Below are positions 1 to 11,755 of a stretch of DNA of 64,000 nt, piece after piece. The notes below the pieces were generated by a model. The model was not told the origin of the DNA. It worked only from the letters and a program-made list of their open reading frames with translations, and searched no databases. Made by a program: the position numbers and the translations under genes. Position 1 is the stretch's first letter. Every line of letters starts with the position of its first letter. The DNA comes from Bretschneidera sinensis (lineage: Eukaryota; Streptophyta; Magnoliopsida; Brassicales; Akaniaceae). The stretch covers positions 20,692,001-20,756,000 of the forward strand of contig CM043705.1 in NCBI GenBank assembly GCA_023935145.1. Direction: 5' to 3'.

Positions 1-1
1 T

Positions 2-229
2 GACGAGAGTCAGCAGGTATACATGATTAACTCGCTCATGGGAAAGGTCCATCACCTTAATCCATTGGAGTCAATCCACACCCATGATTTCACAAAAGCA
101 TATATTAAGCCAGAATCTGCGGATGTTACTGATGACATCTTTGAGGCCTTTTCAAAGCATGCGAGCACAAAATTTGGCAGTGAAGCAGTTGCTGGTGCAT
201 TCAGCTCATGTTTGTCTAGGAGGGAATAA
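2..229 (+). CDS. C-terminal part of an unidentified retrotransposon ORF (element H)
   Basis: The frame is open from the window edge to a TAA at 227-229, giving 76 codons with the first Met at 23. I recognise no domain. It is mixed hydrophilic sequence ending in LSRRE. The downstream phrase around 236-275 is the one that normally follows the last codons of pol or of a late ORF in Athila/Tat-type elements, so this is probably the C-terminus of such a protein. The real start is off the window. It could also be the last exon of an unrelated gene, but the polypurine tract and LTR-like sequence downstream favour the retrotransposon reading. Confidence 0.35.
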   Translation, partial: DESQQVYMINSLMGKVHHLNPLESIHTHDFTKAYIKPESADVTDDIFEAFSKHASTKFGSEAVAGAFSSCLSRRE

Positions 230-488
230 GAACGTCTGGCTGAAGACGTAAAACTTAGCGCTCATGGGAGGCACCCCACAACATATCCTTTTATTATCTT
301 CATATCTCTTTTTTCTTGTTTATTATTAGTATTTTGTTGTTTTCCAGTATTAACTTCTATTTCTTTTTTAGGGACAAATATACGTAGCAGTTCAAATGAT
401 GGTGCACAATCTTCAGCTTCTGTGCCCTTTTGCTTACAAAGGGAGTTTCCTTTACTTTATCTTTAACATTGAGGACAATGCAATTTTT

Positions 489-507
489 AAGTTGGGGGTG
501 GAGGAAA
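489..507 (+). other. Polypurine tract of element H
   Basis: A purine-rich run with a GGGGG core, 'aagttgggggtggaggaaa', lies 20 bases after the conserved 'attgaggacaatgc' phrase. In Ty3 elements the plus-strand primer sits just before the 3' LTR. The exact LTR start after it is not obvious; a TG at about 529 is one candidate. Confidence 0.5.
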
Positions 508-528
508 CATATTTTTTTTTTCATTAAA

Positions 529-1925
529 CTGTTTAGTGTTACTTTCCCTTTTTAGTTGTTTTTAGCATGCTTTGTGGCCTTAGAGTTAATTCACATGTCA
601 ATGATATGAATTTAATTAAGATAGCATATAGCATTTAGAAGAAGTTAAATCTTGTTTCGGTTTGAGAATAATTTAAGTGTCAATCTTCATTTGGTTTGAG
701 ACTCTAGTTTGCGGTAAGATTGTATGATTAGTCTAAATCATCTAGAGAAGTTTTATGTGTGATTGCTTTGTGAATACTTTTGCGGTCTCAACAAGCTCTA
801 GAACTTACTTGATAATCATTTGAGGCGAATTCCTAGAATGTACATTGCTTAGGATATGATATAGACCATTTTTGAACCGTTTGAGCCTTTCAAACTTACC
901 ATTGTTATATTTATCGCTAGTCACCTGTTTGAGCATTTTTCTTGAAAAAGAATTTGAGCCTTGTGTATTTCGATAACCCATTTACTTACCCTTATGAGCC
1001 TAAAAATATTTTATCCTTACCCTTCTTTTAAAAGAACTTAGTTACACACATTTGTTGAAAAGCACTTGAAAGGAGTAAGGATGGAAATATGAAGAAAAAA
1101 AATATTACTACCATAACCTAAATACATTAAAAGAGATAAGTTGAAGGTTGTGGAAAAGAAAAGAAAAGAATGAAAAAGGAGGTGAATAGTCTTATGCCAA
1201 ATAAAAAAAAAGTGAATTATGGCAAAGAAAGAAGAAAAGAAAAAAAAAGTGGTGACTGAGAGAAAATGCTCGAAAAATGGTTGAAAGAGTTGGGTGTTGA
1301 AATAAAGTTATCCAGTGCTTAAAGTAGGTTAGATTTATTATCAAAACATTGTGTGAGTTACTCTTTAATTTAATTAGAAGATTCATCTCTTAATCCGGTG
1401 ATTGTATCTTTCTTCTCCATATAAGTCTAGTCATGCTTTTCTTATGTGACGTTGTTTGGGTATGATTGAGTCCGGTAGATTTATCTTTTAGGTTTGTCCA
1501 TTACTGCAATATTGTCATTAAAGATATATTGTCGTTTCTTGATAAATCTATAGGATAGGTCATGTGTGGTTAAAGTAAAGAGTAATTCATATCAATTACA
1601 TTAGGGTTTATATATGTGCTTGATTGAATATTTGTCGATTGCTTGTTTGGGATGTGAAACTTGCAATCGAGATAAAAAAACAACTGAATTGAGATTAGAA
1701 TAAGGCAACAACCCTAAAGAGGATTCCCGGACCCTTGTTATCTCTCCATTATATTTTTCATTACAATTACACAATTTTCTCACACTACTCAAATTCTCTC
1801 GTTTAACTTTTATCGTTCGTTTTAAAGTTTGCACTTTCTCTTGTAGATCGCTTGTCTCCTTATGGAATCAACACCCCAAAGCTGTGCTATAACTACCGCG
1901 ATATACTTTGGGCGTAATAAACCTC
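529..1925 (+). repeat. Probable 3' LTR of element H
   Basis: About 1.4 kb without coding potential sits between a polypurine tract and the truncated integrase of element A. It contains purine-rich and T-rich stretches and an Athila-like U5 end near 1860-1925. The left boundary (TG at 529) is a guess, and no second copy is present in the window for comparison. No gene is visible here; short open frames at 1192-1386 and 1601-1834 (minus) look like chance. Confidence 0.4.
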
Positions 1926-2887
1926 CTAACATATAAAGCTTCAAATGTTGCCATCCCAATATTAGTTTGATATTGATTATTATATGTAAACTCGATCAAA
2001 GGCAAATAAGCATCCCAGCTCACTAAGAAACTCAATACACTTGCCCTCAGTATATCTTCTAGTATTCTAATGATTCTCTCTGTCTGCCCATCAGTTTATG
2101 GATGAAAAGCTGTACTAAACTGTAATTACATACCCATAACTTCTTGGAAACCTCTCCAAAATCTAGAGGTAAATCTAGAATCTCTATCTGATATAATACT
2201 CAAGGGTACTCCATGTAATCTTATAATATCCGCTACATACAATTCAGCTAAATTTTTAAGACTCTAGATAGTTTTAATAGGAAGGAAATATGAAGACTTA
2301 GAAAGTCTATCCACTATAACCCATACAGCGTCATGACCTCTTTGGGTATGGGAAAAATCAGAGATAAAATCCATACTCACATTTTCCCATGGCCACTCAG
2401 GTACTGGAAAAGGTTGTAATAAACCTGCTGGATGTCTATTCTCAGATTTAATCTATTGACAAGTCAAACATCTAGAAATATGTTCCACTATATCCTTCTT
2501 CATCCCTGATCCCCAATAATTCTGTCTCAACCCCTTGTACATCTTATTATTACCTGGATGCATGGAATATACAGAATCATAAGCCTCTCTTAGTATCTCC
2601 TTTCTCATCTCCACATCATTGGGAACACAAACTCGAAGCCCCAATGCCACTATACCATCTTCTCTAATTCTAAACTCACTTGGCTTCCCACTCAACACTT
2701 CCCGTCTGATCTTCTTTATCCCTTCATCTTTACCCTGCATCTGTAATAAACGATCAATAATAGAAGATTGTACTACCATATTTGCCATCAATACTCCTTT
2801 ATCATTTACACTCAACTGCATCCTCATTCTTCTTAATTCTATCATCAAGCTAGTATTATGACTCCCAATAGTAGCTAATATCTCTGT
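1926..2887 (-). pseudogene. Integrase of element A, broken
   Basis: The integrase zinc-binding (HHCC) domain is readable between about 2640 and 2453, with [19 protein letters not shown] and a closing CLTCQ. The catalytic core follows toward 1926. It matches, piece for piece, the integrase of element B on the other strand (for example the ATFEALY stretch near 1950). Several stops interrupt it, one directly after CQ at about 2450. At about 1926 similarity ends in mid-core, where element H begins. Integrase joins cDNA to host DNA; this copy cannot be functional. Confidence 0.75.
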
Positions 2888-4067
2888 AGCCTTTCTACTC
2901 AATACATCAGCTACTACATTAGCCTTTCCTGGATGATATTGAATGGTACAGTCATAATCACTAATCAACTCCATCCACCTCATCTGCCTCAAATTCAACT
3001 CCTTCTGGGTCGGCAAATGCGTCAAGCTTTAATGATCAGTAAATATTTCACAATTAGCTCCATATAGATGATGTCTCCAAATCTTTAAAACAAAAACTAT
3101 AGCAGCCAATTCTAAATCATGGGTCGGGTAATTCCTCTCATTGTTCTTCAATTGCCTAGATGCATAAGCTATAACTCTCCCATGTTTCATCAACACACAT
3201 CCCAACCCCTAATGTAACGCATCACTATATACCACAAATCCTTCATCACTAGAAGGAAACACTAATATTGGAACAGTAGTAAATTTTTCTTTCAACAGCT
3301 AGAAACTTCTCTCACATTCCTCTGACCATCTAAACTTCACGTCCTTTCTAGTCAATCTAGTCAGTGGTCCAGCAATCATAGAAATTTTTTGGATGAATCT
3401 CCTATAATAACCAACCAACCCCAAAAAGCTTCTAACTTCAGTTACACTATTGGGTCTTTCCCAATTCAACACTACTTCTACTTTTTGTGGGTCAACTGCT
3501 ATTCCGTCACCCGGCACAACATGCCCCAAGAAAGATATTTCACTAAACCAAAACTCACACTTAGAGAACTTTGCATATAATTTATCTCTCATCAGAATTT
3601 CCAATACTATCTCTAAATGCCGCATACGCTCATCTTCATTCTTGGAATATACCAGAATATCATCAATAAACACAATCACAAATCTATCCAAGAATGGTTT
3701 AAAACACCCGATTCATTAGATCCATAAATGCTTCAGGAGCATTAGTCAACCTAAATGGCATGACCAAGAACTCATGATGGCCATAACGGGTCCTAAAAGC
3801 AGTCTTAAGCACATCCCCCTCCTTTATCCTCAATTGATGATAACCTGATCTCAGGTCTATCTTAGAAAACACCTTAGCTTTCTATAACTATTCAAACAAA
3901 TCATCTATCCTTGGCAAAGGATATCTATTCTTGATGGTGATCTTATTCAACTGTTTATAATTAATACACAATCTCATTGTCCCATCCTTTTTCTTTACAA
4001 ACAACATAGGGGCTTCCCAAAGTGACATACCATGTCGAATAAACTGTTTATCTAGCAACTCCTGAAG
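2888..4067 (-). pseudogene. Reverse transcriptase and RNase H of element A, broken
   Basis: The reverse transcriptase is clearest at 3691-3299: the catalytic motif appears as [14 protein letters not shown], followed by the FLGHVV and [15 protein letters not shown] blocks typical of Ty3 polymerases. The N-terminal half (4067-3692) is recognisable but interrupted by stops. RNase H follows and ends near 2888 with [16 protein letters not shown] and LSRK. A short aspartyl-protease-to-polymerase linker connects it to the protease upstream. The two catalytic Asp residues of the polymerase motif are still present; loss of function comes from stops and frameshifts. Confidence 0.8.
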
Positions 4068-4757
4068 CTAAACCTTCAACTCTCTCAATTCAGTTGGTGC
4101 CATTCTATAAGGTACTATAGATATGGATGTTGATCTTGGAATCACCTCAATAAAAAACTCAATCTCCCTATTGGGAGGCAAGCCAGACAACTCTTCAGGG
4201 AATACATTAGAAAAATCTTTTACTACCAAGATTTCTTCTAACTTTCTACTTTCCTTGCTAGAATCCACCACATATGTCAAATACCCCTCACAACCCTTCT
4301 TCAACCATTTACAGATAGTTAAGGCTGAAATAAGATAACTAGCAAGTATCTTACGTTCTCTCTGAAAATTAAACTCTTCTTGTCCAGGCATCTTGAGCAC
4401 CACATTTTTCTTAAAACAATTTACCCAAGCATGATATGCAGATAACCAATTCATCCCCATAATTAAATCAAAATCTGTCATATCTAAAGGCAAAAAATCA
4501 ACTTTAAATTCTCTATCAGCCATATAAATCACACAACTTCGATAAATTATCGTGATAATAACCTTATCTCCAGTAGGAACCTCAACAACAATAGCATGCA
4601 TCAAAAGACTAAAAGTAGCATCAACAGATTTCATATAAACACTAGATGCAAAAGAATGGGTTGCACCAGGATCAATCAATAATCTAGCAGGCCTATCAAG
4701 GATAGATACCATACCTATAACAACATCAGGAGTGGCTTGTGCATCCTGTTGGGTCAA
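4068..4757 (-). pseudogene. Retroviral-type aspartic protease of element A
   Basis: A 229-codon open stretch carries the protease active-site region LLIDPGATHSFASS near its start. Family members normally read D-S/T-G; here the middle residue is Pro, which would be expected to impair catalysis. The second conserved block, DFDLIMGMNWLSAYHA, is intact. The C-terminal third runs into the linker that leads to the reverse transcriptase (VFPEELSGLPPNREIEF). Protease would cut the polyprotein into gag, protease, polymerase and integrase. It is in the expected position between gag and polymerase. Confidence 0.75.
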
Positions 4758-4849
4758 TGCATAGACTCTGCTGTCTCTGGACTGTAATTGGCTACCACGT
4801 CCTCTCAGCTACTCATCCTCGACCTCTGCCCCGCACACTCCCTGATCCA

Positions 4850-6174
4850 CCACCTCTCTCCACTTGTTTTCTCCCAACACTTCCAACACTTACGTCAGCA
4901 GATTTCCCCACCAGACAATCTGCAGCAACATGTCCTCCCTCAACACATACAAAGCATATCTACGTAGGGAAATTCTGAGACAGATGCCCCATCTAATTAC
5001 ATCTAAAGCAAACCCTTTGACTCTCGATCATACATCAGATTACCCACCTCCCCTTGGTGGTATACTTACTCCTCTACCATAACTCCCACTTTTCATAGCC
5101 TGTCTCCTGAATCTAAGGGTTCCACCGGTATTACTCTGAGCTACAGAAGCAACAGATCCTACTTGCTTCTGACTCTGTACTGTAGTTTCTTGTGACAAGG
5201 AATGCCCTCCCTAGGGTGGTCTCCCACCCCGCACACTCATACTACCACCACCTCTTGGTCCCTCAAATCTAAACCTCTTCAGCCACTCCCTTCTAGCTCT
5301 AAACTCCACCAAATTTTTCTCAATTTGTAATGCTTTATCCACCGGTATAGTATAATTTTCAATGCCCGTATAAGAGAGTTTAGTTCGAATGTCATAGTGT
5401 AATCCGTCTAAAAATCTCTTATATTTCCTCTCCTTCATATTCACTAATTCAGGTAAAAACCCTGACAGGGCTATGAATCTACTACATATTCAGCCACCGA
5501 TAAATTACCCTGCCTTAGATGAATAACATCTCTCTCTTGTTATGCTTGAAAGGTATATGGAAAATACTTCGTAAAGAACTCATCCTTAAACTTACTCCAA
5601 GTTAAAGGTTATTCTACCTGTATGCTTACCCTGGGCAAAATATTCTCTTACCATTGATAAGCTTCACCTTCCAGCATAAATGAAGCAAACGCAACCTTCT
5701 GTCTATCTATCACTGGTAAAACCTCAAAATATTTCTCGATATATCAAATCTATTGTTCAGCTTCTACAGGATTTACAGATCTTCTAAAAGACTAGGGTTT
5801 AAACTTAAGAAATCTCACAAAACAATCACACTGCATCTCATGTGCAAACACACCTTTCTCTCATGAACTTTTTGTCTCACAACATCAGGTTCTATTCTAC
5901 CTCTCTCCTCTAATCTCCTCTGCAAATTATCAGCTGTTTCTTGAGCTGCATTCATCCTCTCTATAGCACGATCAAGAACTTCTCTCAATTCATCACTCCT
6001 AACCTCAGATTCTCTCCCAGCTCTACTAGTACCAGCTGCATTATCAATCTGTTTCCTTGTAGGAACCAAATACTCAACCTCTCCCTCTGCTTTAGCTTTT
6101 CTATATAGTGGGGGTCTACCACGTCCCTTCTGATTCAGAACTCTACCTTTAGCTCTACCACGTCCACGTGTCAT
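4850..6174 (-). pseudogene. Gag of element A with two zinc knuckles, broken
   Basis: The frame opens at 6174 with a short basic leader (MTRGRGRAKGRVLNQKGRGR) typical of Tekay-type gag, then an acidic helical region. It is lost to stops after 5815, resumes at 5444-5211 in the capsid-like part, and ends with two knuckles. One knuckle (about 5020-4978) reads CFRCN-stop-MGHLSQNF, with an internal stop and Phe in place of the last Cys. The other (4956-4915) is a perfect C-X2-C-X4-H-X4-C, CFVCVEGGHVAADC. Gag packages the element RNA into virus-like particles. Confidence 0.7.
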
Positions 6175-6260
6175 CCTTAGACTCTACATTAAAATATAGT
6201 TTATTTAGATCTTCTACTTTTTTAAGTTCTTATGCAGTCTACAGAATCATAAAACCTAAT

Positions 6261-6272
6261 GCTCTAATACCA
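6261..6272 (-). other. Primer-binding site of element A (initiator Met tRNA)
   Basis: On the minus strand the bases read TGGTATTAGAGC, one transition away from TGGTATCAGAGC, the complement of the plant initiator methionine tRNA 3' end. It lies a few bases inside the end of the 5' LTR, as expected. Confidence 0.8.
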
Positions 6273-6275
6273 AAA

Positions 6276-8138
6276 TAGTAATAACTCATCCCAGGTTAGG
6301 CACCCCCGAGACGGTGTCATCACATTTTGAAAATCCCAGCACGACATGTATATACAACAATAAAAATTTATCAATTGCAATTATTTACATCAATCCTCAA
6401 CCCTTAATAGGGGAGATACATCATTCTGGTCTCAACTTAAATATTATATACAACACAATATGCATAAATATTTACAAATTTTTTTTTTTCTCATTAGTCT
6501 AAGGATGTGGATCACGTGGCTTACAAATAATAAATCCATCTGAATCTTAGCTCACCAACTATCTATCATGCCTGCTACCTAAAATCATTTAACATTAAGG
6601 GATGAGCTACATAAGCTCAGTGAATTAAATTTACTAAAAGTATTCAATTTGTATAAATAGTCTTTTAACATTTAATCATTTATATCTTATATAACTTGAT
6701 AATAGCATTCTATTATCAATACACATATCATAAGTCCCGTTCTCTATCAATCTCTTCTTCGTATATATTTGTTCACTTTAAGACCATCAATTATCTCATA
6801 ATTACCTCATTATGAGGTTCACAGCATATAGTCTACCATTTAGATAGTTCTTATCATATCATACTTCCATGTTTCTTTCTCACCATAACTGTCTTTTTGT
6901 GAGACTCATTCATCTATGAATAAATTTACAATAACAAAACAACACTTCAGCATTTCAGTAATAAAATCAATATTTAAAATAGATACAATGCATAAATTAT
7001 TATTAGGGAACGTCTTCCCACATGTCGACATGTTTTTATCTAAGACCGGCTGCCTTCCCGGTTCTTTTATTTCATTTAGACTGGCCCCTTCTTGGTTCTT
7101 TTATTTCATACATATGCATATGAACAATGATATAAAATATGCATATGAACAATAATATAAAAAAAAGTATGTATTCAAATATTTAATTTAACTATCTTGC
7201 CGTTTCTCAATTTATTATTTGATCAATTTCACTAATTTCTTCTCCTCATATATCACATCAACTTATCAACCATAACTCGTCGAGAATTTCATTTATCACC
7301 TTCATTATTAAATCGACTCATTATTCCAATAATACTACTTCTTATATAATAACTTTCCATATATCAATTATACCTATCATACCCATCAAACAACTTTAAT
7401 CTATTATCAAATCATAAGTTAATAATTTATTCAAACATTATCACTATATACTTCATATTTATCTTGATTACTTAAAGTGAATCAAACTCACCATGTAGCA
7501 CTTAGAGCTACCCATGGATCACCTCATTTCCTTTCCTGTTCCTCTAAGCAATTTCCCCTAGTTGCTGATCATCAACACCTGACATAATATTTATGTTAAA
7601 ATTTCTAATTTATTCTTCAATTCCTTCATAATTCACACCCTTTGAAAATTCCCACTTTGAATTCTGAGAAATTTTATGTATGCTAAATTTCAAAAATAAA
7701 CTTCACATTATTACCTTCTATTTTTCTTAGCGCTTCTCACAACTCTCTATAAAATTCTCCCGTAAACTCCTTCAAAATTTTACTCTTTCAATCTTTCTTT
7801 CGGTCCCCAAGTGTTTAAAGAAATAGAGTAGTTTAGATTTGAGATTGAAGAAAACTAAACAGGATTTGGTAAAACTAATAAAACAATTCAATATAAATAA
7901 TGAAATTTACGCGGGACCATTGCACCGCTTTACACCGTGTAAATCTTTTGAGTTGCTTAACATGCAACAACTTTAAAATCTTGAAGCAACACCTGGAAGT
8001 CCAAGTGTTGCAAGCTCCTTTTTTTTTTAAGAATTGTTTTATAAAAATTAAATCTTTCACATATATGTATTATTTTAATTCAATGTCATATTTATTAAAT
8101 TAATTCTTTACCATTTCTTTACGAATACAGGTATTACA
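6276..8138 (-). repeat. 5' LTR of element A (about 1.86 kb)
   Basis: On the minus strand the LTR starts TGTAATACC at 8138 and ends near 6276-6278 beside the primer-binding site. The last 150 bases align with the ends of the LTR at 11733 and the solo LTR at 60243 (shared blocks around 'ctcccctgttgaggg' and 'gtgacgataccgt' in their orientation). It abuts RNase H sequence of element B exactly at 8138/8139, marking an insertion point. A short internal duplication near 7045-7110 corresponds to the longer tandem array in the solo LTR. No gene is seen within it. Confidence 0.85.
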
Positions 8139-10010
8139 GTCACATCAAGGGTTGGGATGTATGTTAATACAATATAGGAGAATTATAGCCTATGCTTCTA
8201 GGTAATTGAAGAACCATGAGAGAAATTACCAGACCCATGATTTAGAATTGTCTGCCATAGTTTTTGCTTTGAAAATTTGGAGACATCATCTGTATAGAGC
8301 CACTTGTGAAATTTTTTTTGATCATAAAAGTTTGATGCATTTACCTACCCAGAGAGAGTTAATTTTGAGGTAGATGAGGTGGATGGAATTGATTAGTGAC
8401 TATGACTGTACAATTCATTATTATCCAAGGAAGGCTAATGTAGTAGCTGATGCATTGAGTAGAAAGTCTATAGAGAGATTAGCTGCTACTTTGAGTAATG
8501 ATATTAGCTTGATGATAGAACTGAGAGAAATGAGAATGCAGTTGAGTATCAGTGATAGAGGAGTATTGATGGCAAATATGGTGGTACAATATTCTTTTAT
8601 TGATCGCTTGTTACAGTTGCAGAGTAGAGAAGAAGGGATAGAGAAGATCAAACGGGAAGTATTAAGTGGGAAACCGACTGAGTTTGGAATTAGAAAAGAT
8701 GGTATGGTGGTATTGGGACATAGATTTGTGTTCCCAATGATGTTGAGATAAGAAAGGAGATACTAATGGAGGCTCATGATTCTGCGTATTCTATGCACCC
8801 GGGTAATAATAAGATGTACAGGGGATTGAGACAGAATTATTGGTGGTCAGGGATGAAGAACGATGTAGCTGAGTATATTTATAGATTTTTGATTTGTCAA
8901 CATGTGTAGTCTGAGAATAGATATCCAGTAGGTTTATTACAGCCTCTTTCAGTACCTGAATGGCCATAGGAAAATGTAAGTATGGATTTTGTTTCTGGTA
9001 TTTCCTGTACCTAGAGAGGTCATGATGCTGTATGGGTTATAGTGGATAAACTTTCTAAGTCTTCGCATTTCCTTTCTATTAAAACTACCTAGAGTCCTGA
9101 AAAGTTGATTGAATTGTATGTAGCGAAAATTGTGAGATTGCATGGAGTACCTTTAAGCATTGTATCAGACAGGGATTCTAGATTCACTTCTAGATTTTGG
9201 AGGAGTTTTCAAAAAGCTATAGGTACGCAATAGCAGTTTAGTACAACTCTTCATCCTCAAACTGATGAGCAGACAGAGAAAATCATCAGAATACTAGAAG
9301 ATATGCTAAGGGTAAGTGTATTGAGTTTTTCAATGAGCTCAGATGCTTATTTACCTTTGATCGAGTTTGCATACAATAATCAATATCAAACTAGTATTAG
9401 GATGGCACAATTTGAGGCTTTATATTGTAGAAGGTGCAGAACTCTAGTATGTTGGGAAGAAGTTGGAGAAAGATATGTATTTGGGCCATAAATGATAGAT
9501 TTGACAACTGAGAGCATCAAACTGGTTAGAAAGAACCTTAGAGTAGCACATAATAGACAGAAGAGATATGCTGATAATAGAATACTACCTCTTGAGTTTC
9601 AGGTTGGTGACTGGGTGTTTTTAAAGATACTCCGTCGAACAGTGTATTGAGATTTAAAAAGAAAATAAAGTAAAATCCAAGATTTTTGGGGCCATATGAG
9701 ATAGTTGAAAGAGTTGGACCAATAGCATACATTTTGGATTTGCCTCCAGAGTTAGAGCAATTACACAACGTGTTTCATGTTTCACTTTTAAGAAAGTGTT
9801 TACATGATGAATCCCATAGTATTCCGAGTCAGGCTATAGAACTTCAGGAAGATTTGACCTTTATGCAAGTACCAATCAGAATTCTAGACAAAAAGGAACA
9901 AGTCTTGCATAATAAAGTTATTCCTTTTATTTAAGTATTATGGTAGAACAAAGATATTGAAAAAATTATTTGGGAACATGAGGCAAGAACGAGGAAAGTG
10001 TACCTCCCAG
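8139..10010 (+). pseudogene. RNase H, integrase and chromodomain of element B, broken
   Basis: RNase H enters at SHQGLGC (8140 on) and ends with YYPRKANVVADALSRK near 8466. Integrase follows: an HHCC domain at about 8765-8905 (its first Cys replaced by Phe, FLICQHV), then core blocks SMDFVSGI (about 8980), IVSDRDSRF (about 9160) and HPQTDEQTE (about 9255), so the DDE residues are still visible. A GPYEIVERVG block (about 9690) and HNVFHVSLLRK precede a C-terminal VPIRILD...WEHEARTRK module that matches the chromodomain of Tekay-type elements. At least eight stops or shifts break the frame. Confidence 0.8.
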
Positions 10011-10040
10011 TTTTTTTATAAGTTAGGTAAAGAAATTTCG

Positions 10041-10070
10041 AGGACAAAATTTTTTTAAGGTGGATGGAAT
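10041..10070 (+). other. Polypurine tract region of element B
   Basis: 'aggacaaaat' followed by a T-run and 'aaggtggatggaat' stands directly before the LTR. The same layout (aggacgaaat, T-run, aaggggg) is common in Del/Tekay elements and primes plus-strand synthesis. Confidence 0.7.
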
Positions 10071-11733
10071 TGTAATACTCGTGTTCATAAAGTAAGGGTA
10101 AAGAAGTAATTTAATAAATATTACATGAAATTAAAAATAATATATACATGAAAGATTTATTATTAATATAATAATAAATAAAAGACAGACACCTGGACGC
10201 TAAGTGTCCAGGTCTAGGCTACACAACATGCAAGTATGCATGTTAGACAACTAAGAGAACAAAACATGAAGAATGGTTGCAGGTGTTGACAGATTTGGTA
10301 TATGAAATTACTCGAAATTTGATGTAGAGATTTAAAGGTATGAATTATGGAAGAATTGAAGAATAAATTAGAAATTTTAATATAAATATTATGTCAGGTA
10401 TTGACGATCAGCAATCAGGTGAAATTGCTGAAAGGATCAGGAAAGGCAAGGAGGTGATCTACGGGTAGTTTTAAGTGCTACGTGGTGAGTTAGATTTACT
10501 TTTAGTAATCAAGACCAATAAATATGAATTTATGATATTTGAATAAATTTTTGAATTATAATGATTGAATGATGTTTTTTATGTTATGTATAATTGATTG
10601 ATTTATTGATTAGGGATTAAATAGTATGTTGAGTATTAATTATATAAGAATTTATATTTTAAAAAGGGGATGGATTAATAAAAAATATGTTGAAAAGTTA
10701 TATGAAATTTATGAAAAATGATAAAAAAAATTGATATAATATATGATGAGACATTTTAATAAATATGATAAAAATAATAATTTTGAGAAAGAGCTAGATA
10801 GTTGAATTGAATGATTTGATGTATGCTTACTTGCGTGCATGTTATTGCACACATGCATAAAAGGGAAAACCAAGAAGGCAGCTGGTCTAACTAAGAAGAC
10901 CACGAAGGTAGCTGGTCTGGCTGAAACATGTCGACATATGAGAAGATGTTCGCAGATGATAATATGAAATGATCTGATGAGAAAGAAAGAAAGATAATTT
11001 AAATTTCTGCATTATGTTTGTTTTAAATATTTATTATTAATGCCTGAGATGCTAAAGAATCAGTTTTGATTATTAAATGATTGATTGATAGATGAGTCTC
11101 ATAATGAGACAATTTTGATGATAGATAAATGGAAAGAATGACATAGTAAAGAATTATAGTATTGATTGTTTGTATAATGTGAACTTTATAATGATATTAA
11201 ATTGATAAAATATATGAGATATATATATTAAAAGTGGATAGCCTGATAAATTATTTATTAAGAGAAATTGATAAATAATTGAATTAGAATGTGAGAAGAG
11301 ATAGATGATTAGTTATGTTGATTTAACAATGAATGAACATAACTAGAAGTATACAAATCGAGTACTTCTAGTAAATTTAATTCACTGAGCTTGTAAAGCT
11401 CATTCCTCATTGTTAAAAAATTTCAGGTAGCGAGCAGGACAGATAAATTTGTGAGCTAAGATTCAGACTGAATTATTATCTGTAAGTCTCACGGTCCACA
11501 TCCTCAGACTAATGGAAGAAGGGAAAAAATTTGTAGATATTCATGCATCTTTAGTATGTTTTATATATTGTTTCATATAAGATATTAATAATGTAACTCC
11601 CCTGTTGAGGGTTGATGTATATATATTTTCAGTTAATATATGTTTTTATATTGTTGCATATATGTATCGTGCTAAGATTTTAAAACGTGACGATACCGTT
11701 TCGAGGGTGATCAACCCGGGATAGGTCGTTACA
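10071..11733 (+). repeat. 3' LTR of element B (1663 bp)
   Basis: It starts TGTAATACTCG right after the polypurine tract and ends GGTCGTTACA, so it has TG...CA ends. It is homologous to the LTR of element A (6276-8138) and the solo LTR at 58022-60243, and is the shortest of the three. No coding sequence is seen inside. The base after the LTR (11734) begins GTGAT; the matching left duplication would lie outside the window. Confidence 0.9.
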
Positions 11734-11755
11734 GTGATCCACTTTGACACTCTCC

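Larger units (their letters stand above)
1..1925 (+). mobile_element. Element H: 3' end of an Athila/Tat-like Ty3 retrotransposon
   Basis: The stretch reads as ORF tail, 3' untranslated region, polypurine tract and LTR. After the stop at 227-229 comes the phrase 'gacgtaaaacttagcgctc' with 'gggaggcaccccac', a hallmark that follows the pol or late ORF of many plant Athila/Tat elements. At 469-507 comes 'attgaggacaatgc' followed by 'aagttgggggtggagga', the usual purine tract of that group. The right end (about 1860-1925), with 'ctgtgctataactaccgcg' and 'ctttgggcgtaa', resembles the U5 end of such LTRs. Immediately beyond it, minus-strand integrase of element A begins, so H most likely inserted into A. 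The 5' part of H lies outside the window. The group assignment rests on remembered signature phrases, not on an alignment. Confidence 0.5.
1926..8138 (-). mobile_element. Element A: Tekay/Del-like Ty3 chromovirus, 3' end missing
   Basis: Reading right to left: 5' LTR (8138-6276), Met-type primer-binding site (6272-6261), gag, protease, reverse transcriptase, RNase H and integrase, which stops abruptly near 1926 against element H. Protein order and motifs match Tekay/Del-type plant chromoviruses. The LTR is homologous to the 3' LTR of element B and to the solo LTR at 58.0-60.2 kb. Every protein domain carries stops or frameshifts, so the copy is dead. The integrase C-terminus, chromodomain and 3' LTR are absent from the window, presumably on the far side of element H. 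Confidence 0.85.
8139..11733 (+). mobile_element. Element B: 3' half of a Tekay/Del-like chromovirus
   Basis: It begins in mid-RNase H at 8139, where element A interrupts it, and continues through integrase and a chromodomain-like C-terminus to a polypurine tract and complete 3' LTR (10071-11733). It is the same family as element A, in opposite orientation. Its gag, protease and polymerase are not in the window; they would lie beyond A and H to the left. Stops and shifts are common throughout the coding part. The right flank is a LINE-type DUF4283 remnant, the apparent target of its insertion. Confidence 0.85.
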
